Positions 1 to 11,661 of a DNA stretch of 64,000 bases are shown piece by piece; positions within the stretch are counted from its first letter, which is position 1; each line of letters starts with the position of its first letter. The notes beneath the pieces were generated by a model that saw nothing but the letters and a program-made list of their open reading frames with translations, was not told where the DNA came from and made no database searches. Made by a program: the position numbers and the translations under genes. Origin of the DNA: Azolla caroliniana (taxonomy: Eukaryota > Polypodiophyta); assembly GCA_043228905.1 (NCBI GenBank), contig JBHGNT010000022.1:372001-436000 (forward strand). The letters run 5' to 3'.

Positions 1-1245
1 TCAGGTTTGGAGGGATGGTGGGGGTCAATCGTGTGACTAACGCCCTCCCAATGACCTTAGGTGCATGTGTTGCGACTGTGTCGGCCACATTCGGAGATTG
101 ATAGGTCAACAGACCTATGGAAGGTCTTAGAGGAGCGAATCCTCGATAACTAGGTGGAACTCTCGTTGAGGGAAGTATTGGGCATCACGAAGAAAGAGTT
201 CCATGACATAATTATCGACCTGGTGAAAAGGATGCAGCTCTCGACTGGGCCAAAAACGGAGAAACCGATCGAGGTAAATGCGGCGCTAATCGATGAAATG
301 GCAATGGAAGAGGAGTTGTCGGATAGCCAATACATGCAGACACATTGGGTAAGGGCGACGACAGAGACATCGGTCCGGATCGGAGACGTGACGGAGCCAG
401 TCATTGAGCTAATCGACCACGGGTCTGAGATTAATCTAATGTCGATGGCCTTTTATAAGAAGGGAAAGTGGTCCATCAACACAAAGCATAAGTGGAATAT
501 ACAAGAGGCAACCCATGCCAAATGTCTGAGTGAAGGTCAGCGACATCGATATCGACCGCCTATTCTTTATGTAGGAGTTATCCTACTACCCGGTCATATT
601 AGGTGAACCCTACATCACGGTGGCCCGTATGGAGACAAAGGTGTTGGACATTGGTTCAACATATGCTAGGGTAAAGAGCCAGGACGGTTCGCATTCCGTT
701 TAGTTCCTGACGGTTCGGTCGTATCACAGGCGGAACTGGGACTCTCTCCGCAGCAAAGGTCAAGAGGATTTTTGAAGAGGGTTATCAAGGTGTGGGGCCG
801 TGATAGTCCGGACAACCGGCCAATACCCCACACTTCTACATTAGGTAGGAAATTTTGGCTCTCTGACACCGAAGGTTGTACAGTAACTAGCATCGTCGTT
901 CAAGAGAAATGACAAGTCAAGAGGCGCTTGAAGGCATGCGGAGCCTTGGGACCCGACAACAGTATCAGCGGTGCCATGGAGGCTATCGCATTCGACAACA
1001 CCCTTGGGGAGATCAACAGGTTAATCAAGGAAGGTTGGAGTGAAGTTTAGATGATACCAGTCAACACAATCGACATGTACATGCAGATAGCGGAGTTCGA
1101 ATAGATGGTCAGCGCAGGTCGGACCATCCACGCACTTACCAAGTACAAGACTGTGGACCGGAAGGTGAGGCCACTTTTGGCACCCTTACCGGAGGATAAC
1201 TAGGAACGGATCAAAGGGGTCGTGATCGACCTGAGTTTGAGATGT
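1..1245 (+). pseudogene. Ty3/gypsy gag-pro-pol fragment (element Z), interrupted by element B
   Basis: Decayed plus-strand piece of the same Ty3 family as elements A and B. Around 61-110 it encodes a Gag zinc knuckle (C-x2-C-x4-H pattern, CMCCDCVGHIRR). The sequence then jumps directly to the pre-protease region also seen in A, so the stretch between Gag knuckle and protease has been deleted. From 154 an open frame of about 150 codons carries a protease-like motif LIDHGSEINLMS, with His where retropepsins have Ser or Thr. Beyond 606 the frame is broken by several stops, but matches to A continue (pre-RT linker, TKYKTVDRKVRP) until 1245, where the LTR of minus-strand element B begins. No LTR is visible in the window, so the left end lies outside. 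Function is certainly lost. Confidence 0.85.
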
Positions 1246-1906
1246 TGTCGTGAAAAATCCGTCACTACATGCGAATCATGAGGCGGAACCTCCAAGGTTC
1301 TGGACCGGAAGGATTCAAGGTTCAAGGTTCAAGTCTTGACTGCATCCTCTTGATTACAAATTTCTAATTGATTTTTTAGTCTAGATAATTTTGTTCGTTT
1401 CACACCGAAATCGTCGTGATTAACCTATCCGATCGATCTGTCTATTTGGTCCGCTTTCGACCCAGTGATCTGGTCTATCCGTTCTGGTTCCGTCGTCGTC
1501 TACCTCCGGCTCCGTCCAAAACACTATTTTGAATAACTTGGCCGCATCCATTCGTCCAAGTTACACAACCCAACCCTTCTGTGCTCTTAGCACTTAGATA
1601 AAATATAAAGAGATATGGCTCTAGTTATATACTTTTACATCCTAATGTTCTCCTATCTATGTGGGATATCTCACAACTTTGTTTTTCTCTTCTTCTTCTC
1701 AAACTTCATATTCACATAACTTGACACTAATTTGTCCATTTCACATGTAGTACAATGCATTCGGAAGCTCTTGAAGACATCCATCTTTTCATCAAGATAT
1801 GAAATAATATCTTCATTATTATTGTTCCATATTGTGTGTGAAGAACCACACTCGATTTTGAACATTCCATGCAATTTTCACACCGTGGGCGAAAATCTTT
1901 ACGACA
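1246..1906 (-). repeat. 3' LTR of Ty3 element B
   Basis: On the minus strand this 661-bp block starts TGTCGTAAAGATTTTC and ends ATTTTTCACGACA, the TG...CA form with a short inverted terminal repeat. Its beginning matches the solo LTR at 18781 and the LTR at 59476. It is followed on its right by a purine-rich tract (minus strand) and the C-terminal end of a Ty3 polyprotein, so it is the 3' LTR of a minus-strand element. It interrupts the Z fragment within its pre-RT region. Confidence 0.85.
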
Positions 1907-1922
1907 TCCACCCCCACCAAAC
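1907..1922 (-). other. Polypurine tract of element B
   Basis: On the minus strand the sequence reads TTTGGTGGGGGTGGA, ending exactly at the LTR start. The same tract precedes the 3' LTR of element A at 8496-8509. It would prime plus-strand DNA synthesis. Confidence 0.7.
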
Positions 1923-1978
1923 CGCACGTCCTCCGATACGTGCCAAGAAGAGAGAATGTGAGATTTTGGCTACGGTGA

Positions 1979-2194
1979 TCAATCATATTCCTCCACGTCC
2001 TCGTGTACATAACTCAAGTTTGTAGGTTCCGTCCTACTATCTTCATCGTCGAGGTGATTGAGGTCGGGATCCTCGTCTTGTCTTTTCTTGAAAATCTTTA
2101 CTCTTTTTCCCGCAATGGGTATGGCCAACCTTGATCCATCTAGCTTAGCAAGGTGGTTAGCGGCATTGTCGTTGGCACTTATCACTACATACAA
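1979..2194 (-). pseudogene. Element B polyprotein C-terminus (fragment 4 of 4)
   Basis: On the minus strand it encodes the last part of the Ty3 polyprotein downstream of integrase (motifs NHLAKLDGSRLAIP and GKRVKIFKK). It matches the end of the A polyprotein around 8270-8370. The reading continues across element A: the upstream part of the same protein resumes at 9144, so A inserted into B at this point. The stop lies at about 1979, some 57 bp before the polypurine tract. Confidence 0.85.
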
Positions 2195-2817
2195 TGTTGT
2201 GAAGAAAATCGGCCAGAAGCGGAATCGGCGAAGCAGGGCGAATGAACCGGCCCTACACTCTTCCACACCAATTAATACCTTGTACATAACTAGGAGTAGG
2301 ACGGTGGGTGTAAATAGGCTAGATGTGACGCATCGAATGTTTAGGAAATCAAGGAGTATCTCTGTCTGAAAGGACAGAGAATAAATTGATGAAAATGAGG
2401 GTGCAACGGCCTGCCTCGACGGCTTATAAAAGGGAAGGAAGAAGGCGAATGAAAAAAAATCACGTTTTGGGGTAGCGAGGACGAAGTGTTGTCGGACCGG
2501 GACCGAGCTCTCTCTTCCATCATTCGTCATTCTCTACAGGATTTTGGACTAAGTTGCCTCTGCTTCATGGACAGCCCATGTGCTTCCGATAGAGGCTCCA
2601 CAGTGCAGTCGGGGTGTGTGTGTGTGTTCGCCTGAGTTGGGCCCTTTGCTAGCTTGTCTGTTGTAATCGTTATTGATTTTGTAATTAAGACTTTGTTCTC
2701 TCATTCTCCCTCTGTGTTTCTGTAAATTGCTCTCTCTCTCTCTTCTTTCACACGCTCCTTGGTTCAAGGCCCCCGCGGTCCCGCCTCCTTCCACACGAAG
2801 AGCGTAACAGCTCGATA
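2195..2817 (+). repeat. 5' LTR of element A
   Basis: Starts TGTTGTGAAGAAAATCGGCC and matches 8510-9143 with small differences, including a longer TG run in the right copy. A TATA box (TATAAAA, 2425-2431) marks the likely Pol II promoter. The right boundary is set where homology between the two copies ends (after CTCGATA). Confidence 0.85.
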
Positions 2818-2820
2818 TAT

Positions 2821-2837
2821 TTGGTGAACCCGACGTG
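2821..2837 (+). other. Putative primer binding site of element A
   Basis: TTGGTGAACCCGACGTG lies directly after the 5' LTR and starts with the TGG expected for pairing to a tRNA CCA end. I could not assign the tRNA species. Confidence 0.45.
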
Positions 2838-2861
2838 AAACAGGCGGCAAAGGAGTGAAGG

Positions 2862-3998
2862 ATGAGGGGATCCGAGTTTGTTGAAGCTATGGCCATAGCC
2901 GTCGACCGGCTAGTGAGCGCTCGCGAGGGAACGGGTGCCCTCGACAGGGCCATTGAGTCGATCGTCGGAACCATAGGTCGATTCAGTGGGAAGAATGCCA
3001 CGAGCTACTTGGAGGCCTACCGGGCCGAAATGATCATGAGGGATACCTCGGTGGATAGGCAGTTGTCTGGATTCCCTCTGGTGGTGAAGCCGAGCATCCA
3101 CGCAGAGGTGCTCGAGGTGTTGGCCGGATGCCAGACTTGGGAGGAGTTCGAGTTGCGGCTCCTCGAGATGTATGGGTTCGATGACTCCCTTAGGTTGTTG
3201 AAGCGAGACTTCATGGCGTGGGTTGAGAGGCCTAGGAAGGGGAGGAACATGTCGGTGCTCCTCCAGGAGTTCGAGAAACGGTTCGCACGACTGTCAACGT
3301 TGGACCGGACCGTGCTCGACACAAGCCGAGTACTACTATTCGTCAAGTCGGTGGACGCCGTGGACCGGGAGAAGGTGGGTCTCCTGTTAGAAACGGATGA
3401 TCGGCTCACGGTAGACTGGGCCATGGTAAGGAGGGTTTGTGGTCATTTCGACAAGCGCCGCGAGTGGAGCGACGAGGGCTCGTCGGCGGCGAGGCCGGTC
3501 CCGGCGAGGGAGCTCGAGGAGCCGGTGTCGGTACCGGCTAGGAAGGAAGAAACTCGGAGTTGGCTTGAGACGGGCTCAACCCCGAGCGGAGTGGTCAAAG
3601 GTCCCTCCGGAGGGGCGGCTCTAGAAGAGCTGTCGCAGATGGTGCGAGATCTCCAAATCGCACAGGCCCGGAGGGACAGCGGCGAATCGTCTCGTGACCG
3701 AAGGCCGCCGGCGGGGCAGCGGTGCATGTGGTGCGACACAGTCGGCCACATCAGGAAAGAATGCGCGGATTTCACCGAGGCACTCAGGACCAACGTGGTG
3801 TACCTCCGGAATGGGCGGGTGCACGCGAGTGAGACCCAGAAAGCCCTAGGGTTGAATACAGGGCACGGCGGAATGAAGCGGTTGATGGAAGAGGCCGCGG
3901 CACGACACGCAAAGGCCATCAACTACTCGGCGTCATCGGGAATCCGGGTCGGGGTGATGAGTCCCGGAAAGCGAAGGACTCCAGATTCTGGCCACTAG
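2862..3998 (+). CDS. Gag of Ty3 element A (378 aa, open)
   Basis: An uninterrupted 378-codon frame starting about 45 bp after the 5' LTR. The N-terminal 200 residues look like a Ty3 Gag capsid region (retrotransposon-gag type: helical, few cysteines, with YLEAYRAEM early on). A zinc knuckle CMWCDTVGHIRKEC (C-x2-C-x4-H-x4-C) lies at about residues 290-303 and would bind RNA. Near the end is a motif also seen in element B (AINYSASSGIRVG). Gag assembles the virus-like particle that packages element RNA in the cytoplasm. It is the only undamaged retroelement frame in the window. Pol follows with its own frame, overlapping at the stop, so a frameshift or readthrough would be needed for Gag-Pol. 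Confidence 0.85.
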   Translation: MRGSEFVEAMAIAVDRLVSAREGTGALDRAIESIVGTIGRFSGKNATSYLEAYRAEMIMRDTSVDRQLSGFPLVVKPSIHAEVLEVLAGCQTWEEFELRLLEMYGFDDSLRLLKRDFMAWVERPRKGRNMSVLLQEFEKRFARLSTLDRTVLDTSRVLLFVKSVDAVDREKVGLLLETDDRLTVDWAMVRRVCGHFDKRREWSDEGSSAARPVPARELEEPVSVPARKEETRSWLETGSTPSGVVKGPSGGAALEELSQMVRDLQIAQARRDSGESSRDRRPPAGQRCMWCDTVGHIRKECADFTEALRTNVVYLRNGRVHASETQKALGLNTGHGGMKRLMEEAAARHAKAINYSASSGIRVGVMSPGKRRTPDSGH

Positions 3999-6900
3999 TG
4001 CTAGAGGGTCTCTCTGGAGTATGGCTGAAGAAGGAAGAGGCAGACCGCACGGAACAGTGGATCCGAGAGGTCACCGGATGGGACAACCTAGTGGAAGAAA
4101 ACACTGGCTTCGTGGCAGCCGCATGCCAGAACTACGAGGTTCTGGTAGAAGACAAGCGTGCGGGAAAGGCCCGAGGGGGTGGCCCCTCGCAGCGGTACGA
4201 GACCCAGTTCGGACCGAAGCCGAATGAGGCAGCCAACGACGGCGCACCGGAGAAGAAGAAGCAGACTGGTTTCCGGCTGAGCACCGAAATCGAACAAACA
4301 ATGGACCTACGGAAGGTCCTGGAAGAGAGAATTCTCGACAGCAAGATCGAGTTGTCGTTACGGGAGGTGCTAGGAATCGCCAAGAAGGAGTTCCACGACT
4401 CCATCATGGACTTGGTCAAGCGGAAGAGGCTCTCGACGGAGCCGGAGCCAGAGAGGCCGGTGGAAGTGCGGATGGCGCACTTAGAAGACACGGCCCTAGA
4501 GGATGAGTTGGCAGAAAGCCACTATGCAAAGCCACATTGGGCTAGGGCCACTACGGAAACCCCTGTTCGGGTCGGCGACGTCCAAGAGCCGGTGGTGGCA
4601 TTGGTAGACCACGGTTCAGGGATCAACCTAATGTCCATGGACTTCTATAAAAAGGGGAAATGGCCGATTAACACCAAGCACGGGTGGAAGATACGCTCGT
4701 CGACGCGCGCTACAAAGGAGCTGCATGGTGCGTGCCCGAACGTACGCATGAAGATCGGCGACGTCGATATAGATCAACATTTCTTCGTGTAGGAGACTTC
4801 CTCGCACCCGGTAATTCTCAATGAACCATACATTACGGCCGCACGCATGGAGACGAAAGCATTCGGCGTATGCGCGCGTCAAGAGCCAAGACGGTCGGCA
4901 TTCCGTCCAATTCATGACAGTATGACCCAACCACAAGCGAAACCACGAGACCCTCGGCAGCGACAGCCGAGGGGATTTTTAGAGAGGGCTATCAAGGCGT
5001 GGGGCCGCGATAGTCCGGACACCCCGAAAGAACCCCACACATGTATTATAGGTAGGAAATTTTGGCTCTCTAAAAACGGAGGTTGTACATTAACCAACAT
5101 CAGTAGCTAGGAGAGGAAGCGGGCGAAGAGACGACTTAGGGTGTGTGGAGTCCTCTCCCCCGACGAAGAAATTAGCGGCGCCGTGGAGGCGTTCTCTTTC
5201 GACAACACCTTGGGCGAATTACGAAAGGTGGTCGGTGAAGGCCTTAGCGAAGGCCGGACCGTTCCGGTTAGCTCGATGGGAATGGACGAAGTCATCGTGC
5301 ACTTCGGGGAGAGGATCGGGTCGGATCGAACGACCCGCGTGGATACAAAGTATAAGACTGTGAACCGGAAGGTGAGGCCAGTTGCGGCACCCTTGCCGGA
5401 GGGCAGCGGAGGGCAGATAAAAGGGGTTGCATCAGACCCAAGTTTACGGAATCCAGCTGGCATAGGGCACCGGTTCACCGACATAATGCTACGAGAGCTC
5501 AAGGTTGGTGGGGGTGGCTTTCTACTGCCGAAGGAGGAGGACTGGTTTCGGAGGATGCTTGGAAGGCACGGGAAGGCATTCGCATTCTCACCGGGGGAGA
5601 TCGGGTGCATAGACCCGACAGTCGTCGAGCCAATGGTGATCTTCACGGTACCGCATGTGCCGTGGAATCTCAAACCGATTCGAGTGTCCACAGCTCACAT
5701 CCCAATGTTGATGGAGCTTGTGAAGCAAAACGTGAATATGGGCATCCTCGAACCGTTGAATGCCCCATACTCGAATCGGTGGTTCACGGTGCCAAAAAAG
5801 AACGGCACATTGCGCTTCATATAGGACCTACAACCGGTCAACAAGGTGACCATCCGTAACGTAGGAATTGGGCCGACCATAGACGAGTTCGCGGAGGCCT
5901 TCGCTGGAAGATCGATCTATTCGGTCAATGACTTATACTCGAGGTACGACCAGTTCCAACTAGCCGTAGAAAGCAGGGACATCATGACAATGCGAACTCC
6001 TCTCGGCTTGGTGCGGATGTGTACCCTACCACAAGGAGGAACGAATTCGGTGGCGCACATGGTCAACACAATGAACAAGATGTTGAGGGACTACATCCTA
6101 GACATCACTATGCCGTTCCTAGACGACGTACCGATAAAAGGGTGTCCGGTGGAGGATGCAGACGGAACAGTCGGGCTGGACGGATGCCGAAGGTTCGTCG
6201 TGAACCACATCAACGACTGCGATAAGGTGCTACAGAGGCTCAAGAGCGCGCGGCTCACCTTCTCCGGAGAGAAATCAGCGTTCGGGCAGACGGAGATCCT
6301 AGTAGTCGGACACCTGTGCGGACCCTATGGACAGAAATCGTCCCCAACAAAGGTAGAAGCCATCTCCGTGATGAAGGAAAATTGCGGGTCGGTTATAGAG
6401 TTCTGCATATTCTTGGGTGCGTGCGCGTTCTACCACATCTGGATTCCGCACTACGCACATGTTGTGGAACCGCTCTACGGGCTATTGAAGAAAGGGCGTA
6501 CGTTCGAGTGGAGGACGGAGCACACGGAGTCGGTCCGGAGACTGAAGGAGGCGCTTGCTACGGCACCGGCTCTCCGGAAAGTGGTTTACGGCAACGAAGT
6601 CCCCATCTACGTGACGGTGGACACGAGCCCAACTAGGATCGGGTGGGTGATCAGTCAGGAGGACAAGGACAACGTACGGTTCCCGATCCGGTTCAGGTCG
6701 AAAGTATTGAGCGAGCGGCAGCAAGGATACGCCCATGTTAAGCACCAGTTATGGGTATCGTTTCGGTAGTTAAGGCCAACAAAGACTATCTGATCGAGAC
6801 GGAAGTAATCATCAAGACGGACTGCCTACCGATTCTGGGTATGGTTTCCGAATACGCGACTCTGGACCTGGCAATGCTCCGGTGGATAGTGTACGTCAAG

Positions 6901-8445
6901 TCCCTGAATCCAGAAATATGACACTATTCCGGAAAGGACAACACCATGGCCGACATGCTTTCGAGGGCGCGGTTCAGCAACGAGGACGGCATGGTTTCGG
7001 AAGACGTAGAAGTCGGCGAGGACTTTTTCGGATCAGCTGGCGTGACAACTGGGACAGGGAGCAGTCCGGCGGCGCTTAACGAGTTCGACGAGAGTGAATA
7101 CGACGAAGAGTGGCTCCGAATTGGGAGGTTCCTACGGACGATGATGTTGGACGCGGCGTGGACGAGAGAAGAGGCCTGCTAGGTGCGGAAGAAGGTGTAC
7201 CGATTCTTCCTATGGGAAGGGCACATATGGAAGCACCGAAAGAAGCGAAGTGGCACCCCACTCCACATAGTAGCGAGGGAGGACGAGCAGAAAGCGCTGC
7301 TTATGGCGTACCACGAGAGCCCTTGGGCCGGACACCGCGGGACATGGGCCACATTCGAGAAGCTGAAGGGGAGGTACTGGTGGCCGGGACTATATCGGGA
7401 TGTGCATCGGTTCTTAACAACTTGCGAAAGTTGTCACATGCACTCCATAGTCCGACAGCGAGACGACCTTCACCTGACCTACCCTCCGACCGTCCACTTC
7501 AAGTGGATGGTGGATCTGGTGACGATGCCGATGGGGGTGGGGCAAATGCAATATATGGTGCTGGCTCAGGAGGACCTAACAAACCAGGTGGAAGGCCGAG
7601 CGTTGCAGAACAAAACGACCGCGGCCGTGTGCCGGTTTCAAATCGAAGACGTGGTATGTGGGTACGGGTGCGTCGGCAAGATCGTGGCCGACCGCGGAGA
7701 ACTAGGCGCGCAAGAGGCTGAAGAGTTGTTTGACCGGCTAGGGGTTAAACTCTCGCTCACCACGGCGTACAATCCGGAGGCTAACGGAAAGGTGGAACGC
7801 GGACACGGACCAATCGTCAAAGCGTTGGTATGGGCGTGTAGAGGCCAAGTCGGAAACTGGTCGCGGCTCTTACCCTATGCGTTGTGGGCGGACCGGACTA
7901 CGCACAGTTCGGTGACGGGGTTCATGCCGGCGGAACTAATGTACGGGCAGAAGCCAATCATGCCGGTGGAATGGAAGATTTCTTCGTGGGCCGCGGTGGG
8001 CGGGAAGGACAAAATGAGCCGGGAAGAGTTGTTGGCGGCACAGATCCGGCAACTTGAGCGGAGGCCGGAGGACGTGGAACGGGCGAAGGAGAAGCTGCAT
8101 GTGGCAAGGGAATGAAACAAAACCCAGTTCGACCAGACGCACCGGCTACAACCGAAGAAGATCGAGGAAGCCGACTGGGTGCTGGTTTACGACAGCAGCC
8201 TCGACAACCAGCACAAGGCAAGCTGCAAATTCGCGAGAAGGTGGTTCAAGCCCTACGCGGTGACGAGCACGAACAACAACGGCACGTACCATCTTGCAGA
8301 GCTCGACGGGACACGATTGGCGGTGCCGGTAGCCGGGAAGCGGATTAAAGCGTTCAAGAAGTGGTACGAAGACAAGCCGGAGTGGGGGAGCGATAACAAC
8401 GACAATCGGTTCAGGGACGCCGATAATTCGGAGAGTGATGAGTGA
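3998..8445 (+). pseudogene. Pol of Ty3 element A (protease, RT, RNase H, integrase), disrupted
   Basis: Domains in order are as follows. Pre-protease region 3998-4540. Protease near 4595 with VALVDHGSGINLMS, His replacing the usual Ser/Thr. A linker with stops at about 4790 and 5110. RT at about 5600-6500, with VPKKNG, LPQGGTNSVAHMVN and a FLDD catalytic box near 6120. RNase H-like region at about 6540-6960, with a frameshift near 6765. Integrase at about 7190-8100, with an H-x6-H / C-x2-C zinc motif (YHESPWAGH, CESC) and the catalytic D, D, E in VDLVTMP, VADRGELGA and NPEANGKVERGH. A C-terminal region ends at 8445 with no chromodomain that I recognise. Stops lie where related copies have Gln, for example before DLQPVNK, which is the pattern of C-to-T decay. 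Confidence 0.9.
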
Positions 8446-8495
8446 ACGCGAGCCGGTTTTCTCCGGTATCTGTCCCTCTCCGCTGGATGCTCGGT

Positions 8496-8509
8496 TTGGT
8501 GGGGGTGGA
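8496..8509 (+). other. Polypurine tract of element A
   Basis: TTGGTGGGGGTGGA directly precedes the TG of the 3' LTR and is the same as the tract of element B on the other strand. Confidence 0.75.
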
Positions 8510-9143
8510 TGTCATGAAGAAAACCGGCCAGAAGTGGAATTGGCAATGCATGGCACATGAACCGGCCCTACACTTTTCCACACCAATTAATACCTTGTAC
8601 ATAACTAGGAGTAGGACGGTGGGTGTAAATAGGCTAGATGTGACGCATCGAATGTCTAGGAAATCAAGGAGTATCTCTGTCTCAAAGGACAGAGAATAAA
8701 TTGATGAAAACGAGGGTGCAACGGCCTGCCTCGACGGCCTATAAAAGGGAAGGAAGAAGGCAGATGAAAAAAAAATCACGTTTTGGGGTAGCGAGGACGA
8801 AGTGTTGTCGGAGTGGGACCGAGCTCTCTCCTCCATCGTTCGTCATTCTCTGCAGGATTTTGGACTGAGTTGCCTCTGCTTCGTGGACAGCCCATGTGCT
8901 TCCGGTAGAGGCTCCACAGTGCAGTCGGGGTGTGTGTGTGTGTGTGTGTGTCCGCCTGAGTTGGGCCCTTTGCCGGCTTGCCGGTTGTAATCGTTATTGA
9001 TTTTGTAATTAAGACTTTGTTCTCTCATTCTCCCTCTGTGTTTCTGCAAGCTGCTCTCTCTCTCTCTTCTTTCACACGCTCCTTAGTTCAAGGCCCCCGC
9101 GGTCCCGCCTCCTTCCACACGCGAAGAGCGTAACAACTCGATA
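8510..9143 (+). repeat. 3' LTR of element A
   Basis: Starts TGTCATGAAGAAAACCGGCC and matches the 5' LTR at 2195-2817. It has a TATA box near 8732 and a GT dinucleotide run near 8930-8951 that is longer than in the 5' copy. The two LTRs differ at scattered sites, so the insertion is not recent. Confidence 0.85.
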
Positions 9144-10901
9144 ACGGTCTGAACCATCTTCTTGCGAACTTTCTTGTTGTACTATGTTGATTGTCAAGGC
9201 TGATGTCGTAAAACAATACCCAATCTCCTTCTTCGATCTTCTTGGGACACAGTCGATGCGTCTTGTCGAACCGATTTTTGTTCTTAACTCGGGCTGCCTC
9301 CATCATCTTTCGCGCTTTTTCTAGATCTTCAAGTCTCCTTTCAAGTTGCCTTATCCGTGCCGCTAATAATTCTTCTTGGCCCATCTCGTTCTCCGATGGT
9401 ATCGCGACCCATGAGGCGATCGTCCTTTCGATAGGCATTACCGGTTTTTGTCCATACATAAGCTCCGCTGGAATATACCCTGTCACTGAACTAAGTGTAG
9501 TTCTATCGGCCCACAAGGCATAGGGCAATAGTCGTGGCCAATTCTCGACTCGACCATTGCATGCTCGTACGATGGCTTTGACGATTGGTCAATGCCCTCG
9601 CTCGATCTTCCCATTCGCTTCTGGATTGTAGGCGGTCGTGAGGGAGAGCTTCAAGCCTAGTCGATCGAAGAGCTCCGTTGCTTCGCGTGCATCCAACTCC
9701 CCTCAATCAGCCACTATCTTTCCCACACATCCGTATCGGCAAACAACCTCTTCGAGTAGAAATTTACAAACATCTAACGTCGTCTTATTTGCCAAAGCCC
9801 GTCCTTCCACTTGATTTGTCAAGTCTTCTCTTGCTAGTATTAAGTACTTCATTTGTCCCACACCCATTGGAATCGAGACCAGATCCACCATCCATTTGAA
9901 GTGTATTGTGAGCAGGTATGTCGGTCGTAACTCATCACGATGACGTATGTTCGAATGTACTTGGCAAGTTTTGCATGTGGACACGAAATGGAGTACATCT
10001 TTGTACATGCTTGGCCACAAATACTTTTCCTTCAACTTTTCGAACGTCGCCCATGTTCCTCTACGACCCGCCCAAGGACTGTTGTGGAATTTGGTCATTA
10101 GCGTCACTTGCTCTTCTTTCTTCACCACCACCCGACGTGGTATTCATGTCCTTCTTTTTAGGTGTCGCTAGAGGAATCCTCCCTTGAGGAAGTATTGGTA
10201 AGCTTTCTTCCAGATTCGTAGAGCCTCCTCTTTCGTCAATGAAGCATCCGTCGGCATTGTTCTTAAGAATCTGCCGATTGGTAACCACTCTCCTTTGTAC
10301 TGTCCTCGTTGAAGGAGTGGAGGGTTAGCGTGTCCTTGTCTTCCGCCAATAGTCGAACCATCTTGAAGAAATCGAGGGTGACGTCTTCATCTTCCAAAAC
10401 CATGTTGCCTCCATTCTCAAATATTGCCCTCGACAGCATGTCAACCATGGTGTTCTTCTTCCCTGCAATGTGGCGGATCTCTAGGCTTAAAGACTTGATA
10501 TAGGCGATCCACCTTAGCATAGCTAGATCTAGGGTCGCACATCCTGAGATCATCACGAGGATTGGGAGACAATCGGTCTCAATTGTCACTTCCGACCCGA
10601 TTAGGTAGTCTTTGTCCGTCTTCACTGCCGACACAATACCCCAAAGTTCCTGCTTTACTTGGGTGTATCCTCATTGTCGTTCGTTGAGACCCTCTACTCC
10701 GAACCGGATGGCATACCGCGCATTATCTTCTCCTTCTTGGTTGATGACCCACCCGATTCCGGTTGGGCTCGTATCTACAGTCACATAAATTGGCTTCCCT
10801 TCAGTATAGTCAGCCTTTCTTAGTGTTGGAGCTTCAAGAAGTAGTTTCTTCAATCTTCGCATCGTGTTTGTGTGCTCTTCTCGCCTTTCGAACTTCATTC
10901 T
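9144..10901 (-). pseudogene. Element B pol: RNase H and integrase (fragment 3 of 4)
   Basis: Read on the minus strand from 10901 down to 9144. RNase H-like region (VTVDTSPTGIGWV at about 10750; DMLSRAIF at about 10430), then integrase with HNSPWAG, CKTCQVH, the VDLVSIP aspartate, a VAD followed by a stop, and NPEANGKIERGH, then KFARRWFRP at the border with element A. It is close to element A throughout. It contains stops, for example after VAD at about 9703 and in the ERGH region, and a frameshift near 10670. On the right it is interrupted by copia element C at 10902, whose ATTCT target duplication lies at 10897-10901. Confidence 0.9.
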
Positions 10902-11630
10902 TGTTAGGAAACAGGTCCCTCCGGATGGGAAGTGAGAAGAACAGTGTTGATGAGAAAACTCGGTTGAGGCCGATAGGCCGAGGCCAAATCCGGATGTGGA
11001 GTACCCAGCAACTGAAGAACCGGTGAGAACCGAATGACGAGTACCCGGCAACGGAAGACCCGATGAGAACCAGATGTGGAGTACCCGGCAACGGAATACC
11101 CGGTGAGAACCGGATGACAAGTACCCGGCAATGGAAGACCCGGTGAGAACCGGATGTTGCAGGCCCGGTGAGAACCTCTCATCGGATGGAAGGGACATAT
11201 ATGTAAATATGTTCCAGAGAGCCCACTGGGGCTATATTTGTAAATAGCCCGAAAGTCATATTAGTATAAATATGACCTAGGGCAAACCTAATAGTGATGA
11301 TGATAGAGTTATTGGTGTAACGACTGTACAGAGAGAGAGATAGAGAGAGCGATACAGAGCATGTCTCTGTTGTAACCGCCGTTAAGCGAAGATTGTGAGC
11401 AAGAGGTCGTTGCCTCTGTGCTCCCTGTTGTATTACTTTATAGAGTTATAGTTTGGAGTCTGTGGACTCCCATGGTTTTTTCCCTCTCACGGTTTTCCAT
11501 GTTAATATCCTGTGTATTCTCTTTCTGTTTTGTCGACTTACCTCCATTTCCATTTCGTCTGTGTTTTGATTGTCATCAAGTGATCTACGCTTCGGTTGTG
11601 GCTGGAGATTATTCCACGTATTTCATGTCA
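10902..11630 (+). repeat. 5' LTR of copia element C
   Basis: Runs from TGTTAGGAAACAGGTCCC to TTTCATGTCA (729 bp). At 11020-11180 it holds a short tandem repeat built on the unit GAGTACCCGGCAACGGAAG, about 5 imperfect copies. The start is shared with the copia LTRs at 36646, 62909 and, more distantly, 55989 and 63078. Confidence 0.9.
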
Positions 11631-11633
11631 AAC

Positions 11634-11645
11634 TGGTATCAGAGC
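11634..11645 (+). other. Primer binding site of element C
   Basis: TGGTATCAGAGC is complementary to the 3' end of plant initiator tRNA-Met, the usual primer of copia elements. Confidence 0.92.
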
Positions 11646-11661
11646 GAAACGACACAGAAAA

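Larger units (their letters stand above)
2195..9143 (+). mobile_element. Ty3/gypsy LTR retrotransposon A
   Basis: A 6.95-kb plus-strand element with two LTRs of about 620-635 bp (2195-2817 and 8510-9143), an open Gag frame, a pol region with protease, RT, RNase H and integrase in Ty3 order, and a purine tract before the 3' LTR. It splits element B: the B polyprotein is cut at an Arg-Pro/Tyr-Val-Val position, with one part ending at 9144 and the other resuming at 2194 on the minus strand. A clean target duplication is not visible; the flanks are CATAC(AA) on the left and (GATA)ACGG on the right. Pol has several stops and a frameshift, so the copy is not autonomous, although Gag is open. Confidence 0.9.

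Noticed and set aside
2190-9147. A target-site duplication for element A
   Set aside because: Flanks CATAC(AA) and (GATA)ACGG do not match as 4- or 5-bp duplications. The insertion is supported by the split B polyprotein instead.
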